NCBI GenBank assembly: GCA_015067845.1
Contig: SVLT01000006.1
Location: 1-64,000, forward strand
Source: Oscillospiraceae bacterium
Lineage (GTDB): Bacteria > Bacillota > Clostridia > Oscillospirales > Oscillospiraceae
Direction of reading: 5' to 3'
DNA length: 64,000 nucleotides
This document shows, one piece after another, positions 34,221-43,100 of the stretch. A program made the position numbers and the translations under genes. A model generated the notes under the pieces. The model did not search any database. It worked only from the letters and a program-made list of their open reading frames with translations, and was not told where the DNA came from. The stretch's first letter is position 1; every line of letters starts with the position of its first letter.

Positions 34221-34233
34221 TATTTATCATCTC

Positions 34234-34668
34234 TTAATGTCCGCGGAAATCCAGCTGTGCAAACAGAGCAATCCCCTCACCAAACAGATATACGATGTAA
34301 TAGTTTTCTGTATCTGTAATTTGAGTTGCAAAGGAAAGCCGCGCATGCTCCGCACACGCAATTTCTTGCGTCTTTTGCTCCTTGACAACAATATCGGCAT
34401 TTTTCTGGGAATAGTAGTCAGACAGTTCTTCCCTTGTCAGTTCACTTTTGATCAGCATCGCGCCAAAGTACTGCATCCCGTTGCCGTTACCCACAAGCTT
34501 GCCGGCCTTGGACAGTGATTCTACTATCTGCGTATTCTCCGGAAGAGCGATCTCAACAAGGCTGTTTTCAACATTCCTCGCCGAAAAATCATTTACCAAC
34601 GGAACGGACACAGCCAAGCCAATAAGAAGAAAAATTACTATGGCAACAGGGATTATCTTCTTTTTCAA
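34234..34668 (-). CDS. Unknown exported or membrane-anchored protein
   Basis: Predicted 144-residue protein with an N-terminal hydrophobic segment after KKK (about 5-24) and no lipobox, so anchored or secreted. The outer part contains LPENTQIVESLSKAGKLVGNG and a KSELTREELSDYYS helix; no family recognised. The start is TTG at 34668 with GGAG ten bases upstream. It ends 38 bases after gtrA and may share its transcript. Confidence 0.7.
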   Translation of the reverse strand: MKKKIIPVAIVIFLLIGLAVSVPLVNDFSARNVENSLVEIALPENTQIVESLSKAGKLVGNGNGMQYFGAMLIKSELTREELSDYYSQKNADIVVKEQKTQEIACAEHARLSFATQITDTENYYIVYLFGEGIALFAQLDFRGH

Positions 34669-34706
34669 AGTTAGCGATCTCCTTTGTCAAATTCCAGCTT
34701 GTCTGA

Positions 34707-35120
34707 TTACACCTTGGCCTTTTCGTTATTATCCACACTATTGCGGTACACCACAAAGCGCTGGAACAGGAATTCCGTCACCATGTTCAGAAGCATATTG
34801 ATAAAGGTAACAATATACTCATTCCAAGCCAAGGTGTCCGCAAGGTAATGCTCCAACACGGTGGAAAGGGGCGTAAACACGCAGTAGTATCCGGCTACCA
34901 ACAGCATTGCCCGGGTGATATTGCCCGTGGATTTGAAGGTAAATTTGCGGTTGAAGGTGAAATTCCAAACAACAGACAGCACCAAGGCGATCAGGTAGGA
35001 CAGCCAATAGTCCAGCTGCGCCAGCTCGTTAAGCAGAGCGAAGCTGCCCATCTGGATGATGCCGGCAGATGCGGAAAACAGGACAAATTTCAAGGTTCGC
35101 AATAATTCTTTCTTATTCAT
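34707..35120 (-). CDS. GtrA-family membrane protein
   Basis: Predicted 137-residue protein with four membrane helices and the GtrA pattern FVLFSASAGIIQMGSF, then NFTFNRKFTFKS and FLFQRFVVYR. GtrA proteins are thought to flip or hand on lipid-linked sugars for cell-surface polysaccharides. ATG with an AGAGGTATTAT site. Confidence 0.88.
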   Translation of the reverse strand: MNKKELLRTLKFVLFSASAGIIQMGSFALLNELAQLDYWLSYLIALVLSVVWNFTFNRKFTFKSTGNITRAMLLVAGYYCVFTPLSTVLEHYLADTLAWNEYIVTFINMLLNMVTEFLFQRFVVYRNSVDNNEKAKV

Positions 35121-35137
35121 ATAATACCTCTTTACGA

Positions 35138-35167
35138 AAACTGCCGCAGCGGGTGCTGCGGCAGTTT
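35138..35167 (-). terminator. Terminator after the efp operon
   Basis: Perfect arms AAACTGCCGCAGC and GCTGCGGCAGTTT around a four-base loop with T-run on the minus strand, 12 bases past the stop at 35179. Confidence 0.9.
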
Positions 35168-35178
35168 ATTTGTGATGA

Positions 35179-35628
35179 TTATTCGTCGTCTTCCAGAGAG
35201 AACTCCAGAGTCTCACCGCAGTTGGGGCAAGTCATGCTGCCCTTTTCCAGGGTTTCCTCGTCGAAGTCAATGATTTCGCCGCAGGCACACTCTACCTCGT
35301 AGATGGTGGAGTCCTCATCGCCGAAGTCAAAGCCTTCGTCGTCGTAGTCCTCGTCCTCATCCTCGTCCCAGTCGAAGTCGTCTTCGTCATCATAGTCGTC
35401 CTCATCCTCGTCCAGGATGAAGTCCTCGATGGCGTCCAGATCCTCTTCGATCTCGTCCAGCTCGTCAGAGATAGCGATAGTGGTGTCCTCAACAGCGGTC
35501 AGCTTCTTGGTGACATCGCCCATCAGATCCACGATAGCGGCAATCATCTTGCCCTCGTCGGACTCGGTATTCAGGTTCAGGCCATCCATCAGGCCCTTCA
35601 AATAAGCGGACTTTTCGGAAATGGTCAT
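35179..35628 (-). CDS. Acidic zinc-ribbon protein (CD1247-like)
   Basis: Predicted 149-residue protein: an N-terminal helical part starting TISEKSAYLKGLMDGL, an extremely acidic Asp/Glu-rich middle (about 55-105), and a C-terminal zinc ribbon with ECACGE and CPNCGETLEF. It matches from memory the clostridial CD1247 N-terminal domain proteins, of unknown role. It follows efp by 11 bases, so a link to translation is possible. Confidence 0.75.
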   Translation of the reverse strand: MTISEKSAYLKGLMDGLNLNTESDEGKMIAAIVDLMGDVTKKLTAVEDTTIAISDELDEIEEDLDAIEDFILDEDEDDYDDEDDFDWDEDEDEDYDDEGFDFGDEDSTIYEVECACGEIIDFDEETLEKGSMTCPNCGETLEFSLEDDE

Positions 35629-35639
35629 AATTGTTCTCC

Positions 35640-36203
35640 TTATGCCTTGGAACGGCCCAGGTATTCGCCGGTACGGGTATCGATCTGAACCTTGTCGCCC
35701 TCGTTGATGAACAGGGGCACCTTGATCTCAGCACCGGTCTCCACGGTAGCGGGCTTGGTAACGTTGGTAGCGGTGTTGCCGGCAAAGCCAGGCTCGGTCT
35801 CAGTAACCACCAGGTCAACAAAGTTGGGGACCTCCACGCCGAAGACCTTGCCCTTGTAGCTCATGACGGTGCAGACGTCGTTCTCCTTGACGAACTTGAA
35901 GGAATCGTCCAGAACGCTGCCGTCCAGGGGCTCCATCTCGTAGGTCTCGGGGTCCATGAAGTAGTACAGACCGCCGTCGTTGTAGGAGTACTCCATCTTC
36001 TTTCTCTCAACGAAAGCAGTGGGGAACTTGGCAGAGGGGTTCAAGCTGGTTTCGGTCACGCCGCCGGTGATGACGTTTCTCATCTTGACGCGGACGAAAG
36101 CTGCGCCCTTACCGGGCTTAACGTGCTGGAACTCGATGACCTGCATAACTTTGCCATCCAGTTCGAAGGTAATGCCGTTTCTGATATCACCTGCAGAAAT
36201 CAT
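35640..36203 (-). CDS. efp: Elongation factor P
   Basis: Predicted 187-residue three-domain protein that relieves ribosome stalling at proline runs. The tip loop [14 protein letters not shown] carries the lysine that is modified in other species (Lys32 here). C-terminal signature [17 protein letters not shown] and the OB-fold end are intact. AGGAGG lies eight bases before the ATG. Confidence 0.97.
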   Translation of the reverse strand: MISAGDIRNGITFELDGKVMQVIEFQHVKPGKGAAFVRVKMRNVITGGVTETSLNPSAKFPTAFVERKKMEYSYNDGGLYYFMDPETYEMEPLDGSVLDDSFKFVKENDVCTVMSYKGKVFGVEVPNFVDLVVTETEPGFAGNTATNVTKPATVETGAEIKVPLFINEGDKVQIDTRTGEYLGRSKA

Positions 36204-36266
36204 AATATTTATCCTCCTAAGACTGTCCCTTTCGGGATTTAATAAATTACATATCTTAACTGGTAT

Positions 36267-36295
36267 ATTTTAACCTATATATTGCGTTTTTTCAA
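36267..36295 (-). promoter_or_regulatory. Promoter of efp
   Basis: TTGAAA (36290-36295) and TAAAAT (36267-36272) on the minus strand with a 17-base spacer. Confidence 0.75.
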
Positions 36296-36324
36296 GAGGG
36301 AAAACGAACTTTTTTGCGCAATAA

Positions 36325-36816
36325 TCATATTTTTCGCTTTTTTGCCAGAAAAATAAAGGGCATTTCCAGGACATGACGGGCTTTCAGCCAGAAATTGTGG
36401 TTATCGATCGCCTTGACCAGGATGGAGCGCACGCCGCATCCGTTGGCACCCAGAGTGTCCGTATAGATCTGATCCCCCACCAGGGCGCAGGCGGACGGCG
36501 GCAGCTGATACCGTTCCAAGCAGGCCCGGATACCCTTGGGAAAGGGCTTTTTCGCGTGGGTGATGCAATCGATGCCGAACTTTCTGCAGAATACCAAAAC
36601 CCGATCTTTCTTGGAGTTGGACACCACGCACAGCTGGATGTCTGACTTTTTCATCATCTGCAGCCACCGGCGCACTTCCTCCGTGGGCTCGTTGTTGGTA
36701 TATGGGACAATGGTATTGTCGAAATCCATCATCAAAAGCTGGACGCCCCATTCTTGCAAGCGTTCCACCGTCAGATCCGTGATCTTATCTGTTATGACAC
36801 AGGGTAAAAAGGACAT
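36325..36816 (-). CDS. yqeG: YqeG-family HAD phosphatase
   Basis: Predicted 163-residue HAD IIIA hydrolase. Catalytic motif I MDFDNTIVPY (30-39), motif II VSNSKKD, and motif III/IV VGDQIYTDTLGAN. Substrate unknown; the plant homologue dephosphorylates phosphatidylglycerophosphate, and YqeG in bacteria is often near ribosome assembly genes. Upstream of efp on the same strand. Confidence 0.9.
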   Translation of the reverse strand: MSFLPCVITDKITDLTVERLQEWGVQLLMMDFDNTIVPYTNNEPTEEVRRWLQMMKKSDIQLCVVSNSKKDRVLVFCRKFGIDCITHAKKPFPKGIRACLERYQLPPSACALVGDQIYTDTLGANGCGVRSILVKAIDNHNFWLKARHVLEMPFIFLAKKRKI

Positions 36817-36879
36817 GTTTCAGCCGCCCTTTCTTTCAGAATATTTTAATTGTATCACAAAGCATTGGAATTGTCCATG

Positions 36880-36906
36880 AAAAACCGCCCTGCGTTTGCA
36901 GGGCGG
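36880..36906 (-). terminator. Terminator after rpsU
   Basis: Arms CCGCCCTGC and GCAGGGCGG, four-base loop, T-run following on the minus strand, 24 bases past the rpsU stop. Confidence 0.88.
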
Positions 36907-36930
36907 CTTATAGAGCTGTTCACGAGGGAA

Positions 36931-37113
36931 TTAGTAGAACTTTCTCTTGTTCTTACGGGCAGCTTCAGACTTCTGCTTACGCTTCAGGCTGGGGCTGACA
37001 TAGTGCTCGCGCTTCTTATATTCGGCAATAACACCCTCCTTGGCAACGCTACGCTTAAAACGGCGCAGAGCGCTCTCCAAAGATTCGTTATCCTTAATGC
37101 GAATTTCAGACAT
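36931..37113 (-). CDS. rpsU: 30S ribosomal protein S21
   Basis: Predicted 60-residue basic ribosomal protein with the standard [15 protein letters not shown] core and [16 protein letters not shown] tail. The start at 37113 gives the usual length and has GGAGGGAAAACC just upstream; the frame is open eight codons more. Confidence 0.96.
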   Translation of the reverse strand: MSEIRIKDNESLESALRRFKRSVAKEGVIAEYKKREHYVSPSLKRKQKSEAARKNKRKFY

Positions 37114-37243
37114 GGTTTTCCCTCCCTCCGATGGCATCCGGCTAAATCCAGGATGCTTTCAGGGCCACTAATTGGCTTTACATATTATAAGCAAGTTTCT
37201 GTCAAATGTCAAGATAAAAAATAACTGTTTTTGACAGAATATT

Positions 37244-38191
37244 TCACCTGGAATTCTGGTTCGCTGTGGCAGACGTTACACAGCTTATAAACTCCCGGGC
37301 AGCAGATGTCAAATATTTTGCTTTTTTATAAATGACAAAAAGCTCCCTGCTGTTATACTGTGTATCCGGTAGATAAAACACAAGGTTGCGGCAGCCTTTT
37401 CCATAACGCAGAATGGTATCTGTCAAAAAGCAAATGCCAAATCCGCTTTCCGCATAGCAGATCGTGCTCATCAGCAAATCAAATTCCATCGAAATTTCCG
37501 GATGAATCCCGGCCTCCTGGAAGATCCGTGATGCTGTTTGGCGCATGGTATTTCCATGCTTCAGGAGAATAAATTTCTCGTCCCGCACAGCCGTAATGGG
37601 CAGTCTGAGGCTTTTTTTACCCCGGCAAATATTCTCAGCCGAAACCCGGTATTTTTCCAGCTTTTCATTCACCGGCAATTCCTGAGGGACTCCCAGCAAT
37701 ATCTGCTCCGTCAGCCACGGAATGTATACATACACTTCCTTTTGCAGCGGTGCATTGTCGATAATGAAATCCACACGGCCCTGCTCCAGTTTTTCTTCCA
37801 GCACCGTTGACTGTTCCACGAACAAATCGATCTGAATATCCGGATATTTGTTTTGGAATTCTTTTATAATCGCCGGCAGCACATAGGATGCAATAAAGGT
37901 CGTGCTGCCAATGGTTAGCTTTCCCGTTTTCAGGGACTGAATGTCATCGATCTGCTGTTGCAGATCGGTGCGTATTTGCAGAATTTGCTCCACCGCGCGG
38001 ATGTATACCTCCCCCACCGGTGTCAGGGTGATGTTCTTTCCGCTGCGCTCAAAAATCGGCTGTCCGATTTCTGTTTCCAGTTTTTTAATGATCTGTGATA
38101 ACGACGGCTGCGAAATGTACAGCCGTTCCGCTGCCCTCGTAAATGACCCTGCCTGATAGACTGCATAGGCATATTCCATATATTTCAGCAT
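37244..38191 (-). CDS. LysR-family transcriptional regulator
   Basis: Predicted 315-residue regulator. N-terminal winged helix with AGSFTRAAERLYISQPSLSQ (13-32), then the effector domain around KLTIGSTTFIASYVLPAI. Start at 38191 chosen for GGAG nine bases upstream and the standard LysR opening. It is divergent from the TauE-like transporter gene, with interlocking promoters, so it probably regulates that gene and itself. Confidence 0.9.
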   Translation of the reverse strand: MLKYMEYAYAVYQAGSFTRAAERLYISQPSLSQIIKKLETEIGQPIFERSGKNITLTPVGEVYIRAVEQILQIRTDLQQQIDDIQSLKTGKLTIGSTTFIASYVLPAIIKEFQNKYPDIQIDLFVEQSTVLEEKLEQGRVDFIIDNAPLQKEVYVYIPWLTEQILLGVPQELPVNEKLEKYRVSAENICRGKKSLRLPITAVRDEKFILLKHGNTMRQTASRIFQEAGIHPEISMEFDLLMSTICYAESGFGICFLTDTILRYGKGCRNLVFYLPDTQYNSRELFVIYKKAKYLTSAAREFISCVTSATANQNSR

Positions 38192-38243
38192 ACGTACCAG
38201 CTCCATAAGCATTTTTATATGATATTTATATATTCATATATAT

Positions 38244-38275
38244 TTGATTATAGTACATTTTTATCTTAAAATCAA
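38244..38275. promoter_or_regulatory. Interlocked divergent promoters of the LysR and TauE genes
   Basis: Plus strand: TTGATT (38244-38249) and TAAAAT (38267-38272), spacer 17. Minus strand: TTGATT (38270-38275) and TATAAT (38247-38252), spacer 17. Each -10 overlaps the other promoter's -35, so both cannot be occupied at once. Confidence 0.75.
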
Positions 38276-38303
38276 CCTATTACGAACAGAGAGGTTGATT
38301 GCT

Positions 38304-39068
38304 ATGCCCTACATAGAATCTTTAGTTTATTTAATTCCCCTTTTATTCATTGCCGGTGTGCTGGACAGCATCGCAGGCGGTGGCGGACTCATCGCACTGC
38401 CTGCCTATATGCTTACCGGAATGCCTATTCACAGTGCATATGCCTGTAACAAGCTGCAAAGTGCCGCCGGTTCTGCCACTGCGGGCGCCAAGTTTATTAA
38501 AGAAGGCTATATCGATATTCGCATTGCCCTCATCGCTCTTCCCTTTACCGTCCTGGCATCTTACTTTGCCACACGCATCGTCATAGCACTGAACAGCGAC
38601 ACCGTTAAGCTGATTATCGCCGCCTGTATCCCAATTGCCGTTTTACTTATGTTCTTAAAGCGGAAGATAACCACAAAAACCGTTCTGCGTCAGGAACTGA
38701 ATGTCAAAACCGTATCCTTAAGCATTGCATCCGGCCTGGTTCTCGGCAGCTATGATGCCCTTTTCGGCCCGGGTGGCGGCACCATCGCAATGATCATTTT
38801 CTCCCTTCTTTTGAATTACGATCTGCGTGTGGGAAACGCAAACAGCAAACTAATTATTATGTCCTCCAACATCACCGCCGCCATCAGTTACACGCTGCAG
38901 GGCTTTATGCTGTTTCACATTGCCATTCCCTGTGCGATCGCCAATATGCTGGGCAGCTATATTGGCTCTTCCATTGCGATCAAAAAGGGTGATAAAATTG
39001 TTCTGCCCACAATGCTGACCGTCCTTGTATTTCTGATCGGACAAGTGGTTCTCGGTTTCATCGTATAA
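38304..39068 (+). CDS. TauE/SafE-family sulfite or organic anion exporter
   Basis: Predicted 254-residue membrane protein with eight hydrophobic segments. The TauE/SafE half-repeats DSIAGGGGLIALPAYM (17-32) and SYDALFGPGGGTIAMI (about 143-158) are clear. Members move sulfite, sulfoacetate and similar C2 sulfur anions. Start at 38304 has GAGAGG nine bases upstream. Likely under the neighbouring LysR protein. Confidence 0.88.
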   Translation: MPYIESLVYLIPLLFIAGVLDSIAGGGGLIALPAYMLTGMPIHSAYACNKLQSAAGSATAGAKFIKEGYIDIRIALIALPFTVLASYFATRIVIALNSDTVKLIIAACIPIAVLLMFLKRKITTKTVLRQELNVKTVSLSIASGLVLGSYDALFGPGGGTIAMIIFSLLLNYDLRVGNANSKLIIMSSNITAAISYTLQGFMLFHIAIPCAIANMLGSYIGSSIAIKKGDKIVLPTMLTVLVFLIGQVVLGFIV

Positions 39069-39079
39069 AAAGTACAACA

Positions 39080-39113
39080 AATGCCGGTCTGTTCCTTGAA
39101 ACAGACCGGCATT
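39080..39113. terminator. Bidirectional terminator between TauE gene and leuS
   Basis: Perfect 14-bp arms (39080-39093 and 39100-39113) between two converging genes. Confidence 0.88.
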
Positions 39114-39118
39114 ATCAA

Positions 39119-41542
39119 TTATTTCACAATCAGGTTGACCAGCTTGTTTTTGACCACGATGGTCTTGACGATACTGCCGCCGTTCTTCTCCAAAAATGCG
39201 GCGATCTTCTCGTTTGCCAGCACATTCTGCACAACAGTATCGTTATCCAGATCGGCATCCATATTCACAGTACCGCGCATTTTGCCGTTGACCTGCACCG
39301 CGATGGTCACTTCGCTGTCCTTGCACTTTTCCTCATCGTAGGTGGGCCAGGACTCGAAAGCGATGGTATCATCGTGACCCAAAGCCTGCCAGATCTCTTC
39401 GCCCACATGGGGAATGATGCAGGAGATCATCTTGATGAAGCCCTCGGCATACGCTCTGGGGCAAGTGCCGTTCTTGTAAACTTCATTGACAAAAACCATC
39501 ATCTGTGCAATGGCGGTGTTGAAGGCCAACTGCTCGTAATCCGAGGTGACCTTCTTCACGGTCTGGTGATAGACCTTGGTCAGCTTGCCGTCGTCGGTCT
39601 CGGTGATGTTGGCGCTCTCGGTAAAGAAGTTCCACACGCGGTTGATGAACTTTCTGGCACCGGCCACAGCCGCGGTGCTCCAGGGCTTGGACACTTCCAG
39701 GGGGCCCATGAACATTTCATAAAGACGCAGGGTATCCGCGCCGTATTCCCGGACAATATCGCTGGGATTGACCACGAATTCCGGGAAGCGCTTGCCCATC
39801 TTGATGCCGTTTTCGCCCAGGATCATACCCTGGTGCACCAGCTTCTTGAAGGGTTCTTTCACAGGAGACAGGCCGTTGTCGTACAGGAAGCGGTTCCAGA
39901 TACGGGAGTAGATCAGGTGACCCACACCGTGCTCCGGGCCGCCAATGTACAGGTCAACAGGCATCCAGTGCTTCAGAAGCTCCGGATCGCAGAAGGCCTT
40001 GTCATTCTTGGGGTCGATATAGCGCATGTAGTACCAGGAAGAACCGGCGGAGCCGGGCATGGTAGAGGTCTCGCGCATACCCTTGATGCCGTTCTGGTCG
40101 TACTGCTTCCACTGGGCGGCATTTTCCAAAGGTGCCTGGCCGTTGCGACCCTTGTAGTCCTCCAGCTCCGGCAGAACCAGGGGCAGTTCTTCATCCGGCA
40201 GGAATACGGTCTTGCCGTCCTCGGTGTACACGCAAGGAACGGGCTCGCCCCAGTAACGCTGACGGGCAAAAATCCACTCACGGAAGTGATAATTGACTTT
40301 TCTTCTGGCAACGCCGGCCTTTTCCAGCTTGCAGGTAATGGCCTCCTTGGCCTCCTCCACGGTCAAGCCGGTAAACTCCTCAGAATTGACCAGCTTGCAG
40401 CCCTTGCCCAGATAATCCTGCTTTTCAAAAGCACGCTCGGACACATCCCGGCCCTCAATAACCTGGATCATGGGGATGTTATGAGCGACAGCATACTCAA
40501 AGTCACGCTGGTCATGGCTGGGTACAGCCATAACTGCGCCAGTACCATAGTTACCCAGCACAAAGTCACCGATGAACACGGGAACTTCCTTGCCATTGAC
40601 CGGATTGATGGCATACACGCCCTTCAAGGGACAACCGGTCTTGGTCTTGGTGGCATCGGTACGGTCAATTTCGCTCTTGGATGCCGCTTCCTTGATGTAA
40701 GCGTCCACCTCTTCCCGGTTCTCCACCCGGTCCAGCAGGGACTGGGTGATCTTGCCGTCAGGAGCCAGCACCATAAAGGTGATGCCGTAGATGGTCTCGA
40801 TACAGGTGGTGTAAATGGAGAATTCACCACCGCCCACCAGCTTGAAGTCCACTTCCACACCGGTGGATCTGCCGATCCAGTTACGCTGGATCTCCTTGGT
40901 GGATTCCGGCCAGTCGATCTCGTCCAGGCCTTCCAGCAGCTTCTCCGCAAATGCAGGCTGGTCGATGACCCACTGCATCATCATTTTCTTCACAACGGGA
41001 TAACCGCCGCGCTCGGACTTGCCGTCAATAACCTCGTCGTTGGCAAGCACCGTACCCAGTGCTTCGCACCAGTTGACGGGCATCTCGATCCGCTTGGCAT
41101 AACCTGCCTCGTACAGCTTTTTAAAGATCCACTGCGTCCACTTGTAGAAGTCAGGGTCAGAAGTGGCGATGCACTTGGACCAGTCGTAGTCAAAGCCCAG
41201 CTCCTTCAGCTGATTGGAGAAGGTGGCAATGTTGGTCTGGGTGAAGCCGTTGGGGTGGTTGCCGGTATCCACAGCATACTGCTCCGCAGGCAGACCAAAA
41301 GAGTCATAACCCATGGGGTGCAGAACGTTATAACCCTGCATCCGCTTCATGCGGGACATGATATCCGTTGCCGTGTAACCCTCGGGGTGACCTGCGTGCA
41401 GACCCACGCCGGAGGGATACGGAAACATATCCAGCACATAATACTTAGGCTTGGAGAAATCCCACACATCCGTATGGAAGGTGTTGTTCTCCTCCCAATA
41501 TTTTTGCCATTTGGCTTCTACATTTTTATGTTCGTAGTTCAT
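39119..41542 (-). CDS. leuS: Leucyl-tRNA synthetase
   Basis: Predicted 807-residue class I synthetase charging tRNA-Leu. Signature 1 appears as HAGHPEGYTATD (49-60), the editing domain is present with the threonine-rich and GTGAVMAVPSHDQRD region, and signature 2 is KMGKR near 580 in place of KMSKS, common in bacterial LeuRS. The ATG at 41542 has AGAGG eight bases upstream. It is only 26 bases after rsfS, so no T-box leader stands directly before it. Confidence 0.96.
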   Translation of the reverse strand: MNYEHKNVEAKWQKYWEENNTFHTDVWDFSKPKYYVLDMFPYPSGVGLHAGHPEGYTATDIMSRMKRMQGYNVLHPMGYDSFGLPAEQYAVDTGNHPNGFTQTNIATFSNQLKELGFDYDWSKCIATSDPDFYKWTQWIFKKLYEAGYAKRIEMPVNWCEALGTVLANDEVIDGKSERGGYPVVKKMMMQWVIDQPAFAEKLLEGLDEIDWPESTKEIQRNWIGRSTGVEVDFKLVGGGEFSIYTTCIETIYGITFMVLAPDGKITQSLLDRVENREEVDAYIKEAASKSEIDRTDATKTKTGCPLKGVYAINPVNGKEVPVFIGDFVLGNYGTGAVMAVPSHDQRDFEYAVAHNIPMIQVIEGRDVSERAFEKQDYLGKGCKLVNSEEFTGLTVEEAKEAITCKLEKAGVARRKVNYHFREWIFARQRYWGEPVPCVYTEDGKTVFLPDEELPLVLPELEDYKGRNGQAPLENAAQWKQYDQNGIKGMRETSTMPGSAGSSWYYMRYIDPKNDKAFCDPELLKHWMPVDLYIGGPEHGVGHLIYSRIWNRFLYDNGLSPVKEPFKKLVHQGMILGENGIKMGKRFPEFVVNPSDIVREYGADTLRLYEMFMGPLEVSKPWSTAAVAGARKFINRVWNFFTESANITETDDGKLTKVYHQTVKKVTSDYEQLAFNTAIAQMMVFVNEVYKNGTCPRAYAEGFIKMISCIIPHVGEEIWQALGHDDTIAFESWPTYDEEKCKDSEVTIAVQVNGKMRGTVNMDADLDNDTVVQNVLANEKIAAFLEKNGGSIVKTIVVKNKLVNLIVK

Positions 41543-41568
41543 AACCAAAACCTCTTCTCAACCGGGGA

Positions 41569-41931
41569 TTACTCCTCGATAATAATATCCTTCAAGTCAA
41601 CGACCTCGGCATCCGCCCACAGGCGTTCCAGATCGTAGAATTTCCGTGCCTCGTCCGTAAACACATGGACGACCACAGAGCCAAAGTCCAGCAGCTCCCA
41701 GGAATTGCCCCGGTGGCCCTCACGGCCCAGCATAGGCTCGCCCAGCTGCTCCATGGTGTACTCTGCATAGTCGCACAGGGTCTTGACATGGGTATTGACG
41801 CTGCCGGTGCAGATCACAAAATAATCTGCCAAACTGGAAACATCACCGATTCTCAGCAGTTTGATATCAATGCCCTTCTTTTCATCCAATGCCTTGGTAA
41901 CCTGCAAGGCAACTTCTTTTGCACTTAACAT
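41569..41931 (-). CDS. rsfS: Ribosomal silencing factor RsfS
   Basis: Predicted 120-residue protein that binds L14 and blocks subunit joining when nutrients run low. Family hallmarks: DLRIGDVSSLADYFVICTG-like stretch (written in part), EGHRGNSWELLDFGSVVVHVF and the ending YDLERLWADAE. Follows yqeK by six bases, the usual order. Confidence 0.95.
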   Translation of the reverse strand: MLSAKEVALQVTKALDEKKGIDIKLLRIGDVSSLADYFVICTGSVNTHVKTLCDYAEYTMEQLGEPMLGREGHRGNSWELLDFGSVVVHVFTDEARKFYDLERLWADAEVVDLKDIIIEE

Positions 41932-41937
41932 ACTCCA

Positions 41938-42585
41938 TTATCCTTTCCTGTTCAACCAGTTAAGGGCATCCCGGGATTCGGGAGATACTTCATTTCCCTG
42001 CTGGTTGAGTAATTCCAATGTCATGGTCAGCCCCAGCTTCAACGCCCTATCCAAATCGGTAAAGGCCAATTTTCTCAGCTCCTCCACACCGGGGAAATCC
42101 CGGTTGGGCTCCATGTAATCTGCAACGTAAATGATCTTTTCCAGAAGATCCATGTCCGCTTTTCCGGTGGTGTGATGGCGAATGGCCGCTACCACAGCTT
42201 CATTTTCCCCAAACATAGCTTCCGCCACCAGTGAGCCGGTGAGGGCGTGCAGGGTTTTGGGATATTTTTGCTGAAAAGCACTCAGTATGATACCATACTC
42301 CCCTGCCAATGTCAATTGGCGCGGGCCGTCCAGAGCCTTGGTGATATCGTGGAGCAGTCCGGCTCTCGCCGCGTCCACTTCGTTCGCGCCCCAATGCTTT
42401 GCCAAGGCAACGGCGGTATCCCGGCAGCCCAGCACATGGGGCACGCGGCTGGGTTTCAGCAGGCTTACAACCACCTGCTCTAATTTTTCCATGGGTAATC
42501 GTCGGAAATCCGCGCACTGGGTGCAGAATCCGATCTCGTCCATATAGGCTTTCAGCGTCGGTGGACAGAAAAACTCGTTAACCAT
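41938..42585 (-). CDS. yqeK: YqeK HD-domain Ap4A hydrolase with an N-terminal NadD-like stub
   Basis: Predicted 215-residue HD hydrolase that cleaves diadenosine tetraphosphate symmetrically. HD motifs: PHVLGCRDTAVALA (His), RAGLLHDITKAL (His-Asp) and RHHTTGKADM, then YVADYMEPNRDF. Classical YqeK would begin at about residue 31 (MEKLEQVV). The 30-residue extension starts MVNEFFCPPTLKAYMDEIGF, which aligns with the end of NadD (pattern LxPxxVxxYIxExGLY). Since nadD normally precedes yqeK and is missing, the extension looks like its fused tail. AAAGGGG sits nine bases before the ATG at 42585. Confidence 0.85.
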   Translation of the reverse strand: MVNEFFCPPTLKAYMDEIGFCTQCADFRRLPMEKLEQVVVSLLKPSRVPHVLGCRDTAVALAKHWGANEVDAARAGLLHDITKALDGPRQLTLAGEYGIILSAFQQKYPKTLHALTGSLVAEAMFGENEAVVAAIRHHTTGKADMDLLEKIIYVADYMEPNRDFPGVEELRKLAFTDLDRALKLGLTMTLELLNQQGNEVSPESRDALNWLNRKG

Positions 42586-42629
42586 AACACGTTTCCCCTT
42601 TCCTCATACCCATGGAAGATTTTCAGTTG

Positions 42630-43100
42630 TTACTCTTCGCCACGCAGTTGCTTTTCCCGACTGCGCTCGATAGCCTTATCAATGGCCTGCTGGCGGAAAT
42701 ACTCGTTGCGCTGCTCCCGGACCTTCTTGGCGGCCTGGCGACGGGCATGGATACCCTTGCGCACCGGGTCTTTCTTGGATGCGGGAGTAGCCTTCCGCTT
42801 GGCACGGCCGGTCTGATTGCGCTCTTCCTGGCACTTTTCGCTGAAGCGGTAAATGACAAACTTCGTGCCGATCACAGCAACACCGTCTGCACCGGTGGCC
42901 TCGCAAATCTCGTCACAAACCTCTCTGGGGGTCATCATTGCTCCCTCCAGCACCTTGCCCTTAACCAGTTCCCGGGCAGTCAGCAGATTTTCCGCCTCGG
43001 CAATGACGGTCTCGGTCACGCCGCTTTTGCCCACCATCAGGGTGGTATCGATTGTGGTTGCCTGTGCGCGCAGGTCTGCGCGTTCTTTACTTGTCAGCAT
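42630..43100 (-). CDS. yhbY: YhbY-family RNA-binding protein
   Basis: Predicted 156-residue CRM-domain protein thought to assist 50S assembly. Core motifs: LRAQATTIDTTLMVGKSGVT (10-29), KGKVLEGAMMTPREVCDEI and GTKFVIYR. It carries a long basic C-terminal tail (about 95-156) rich in Lys/Arg, where typical YhbY has about 96 residues. The start overlaps the end of rdgB. Confidence 0.88.
   Translation of the reverse strand: MLTSKERADLRAQATTIDTTLMVGKSGVTETVIAEAENLLTARELVKGKVLEGAMMTPREVCDEICEATGADGVAVIGTKFVIYRFSEKCQEERNQTGRAKRKATPASKKDPVRKGIHARRQAAKKVREQRNEYFRQQAIDKAIERSREKQLRGEE

Noticed and set aside
41543..41568. T-box leader for leuS
   Set aside because: Only 26 bases separate leuS from rsfS, too little for a T-box.
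39374..41638. Open frame of 754 codons opposite leuS
   Set aside because: It is an antisense shadow of leuS caused by codon bias; the leuS strand has all family motifs and a ribosome site, the opposite frame has neither.
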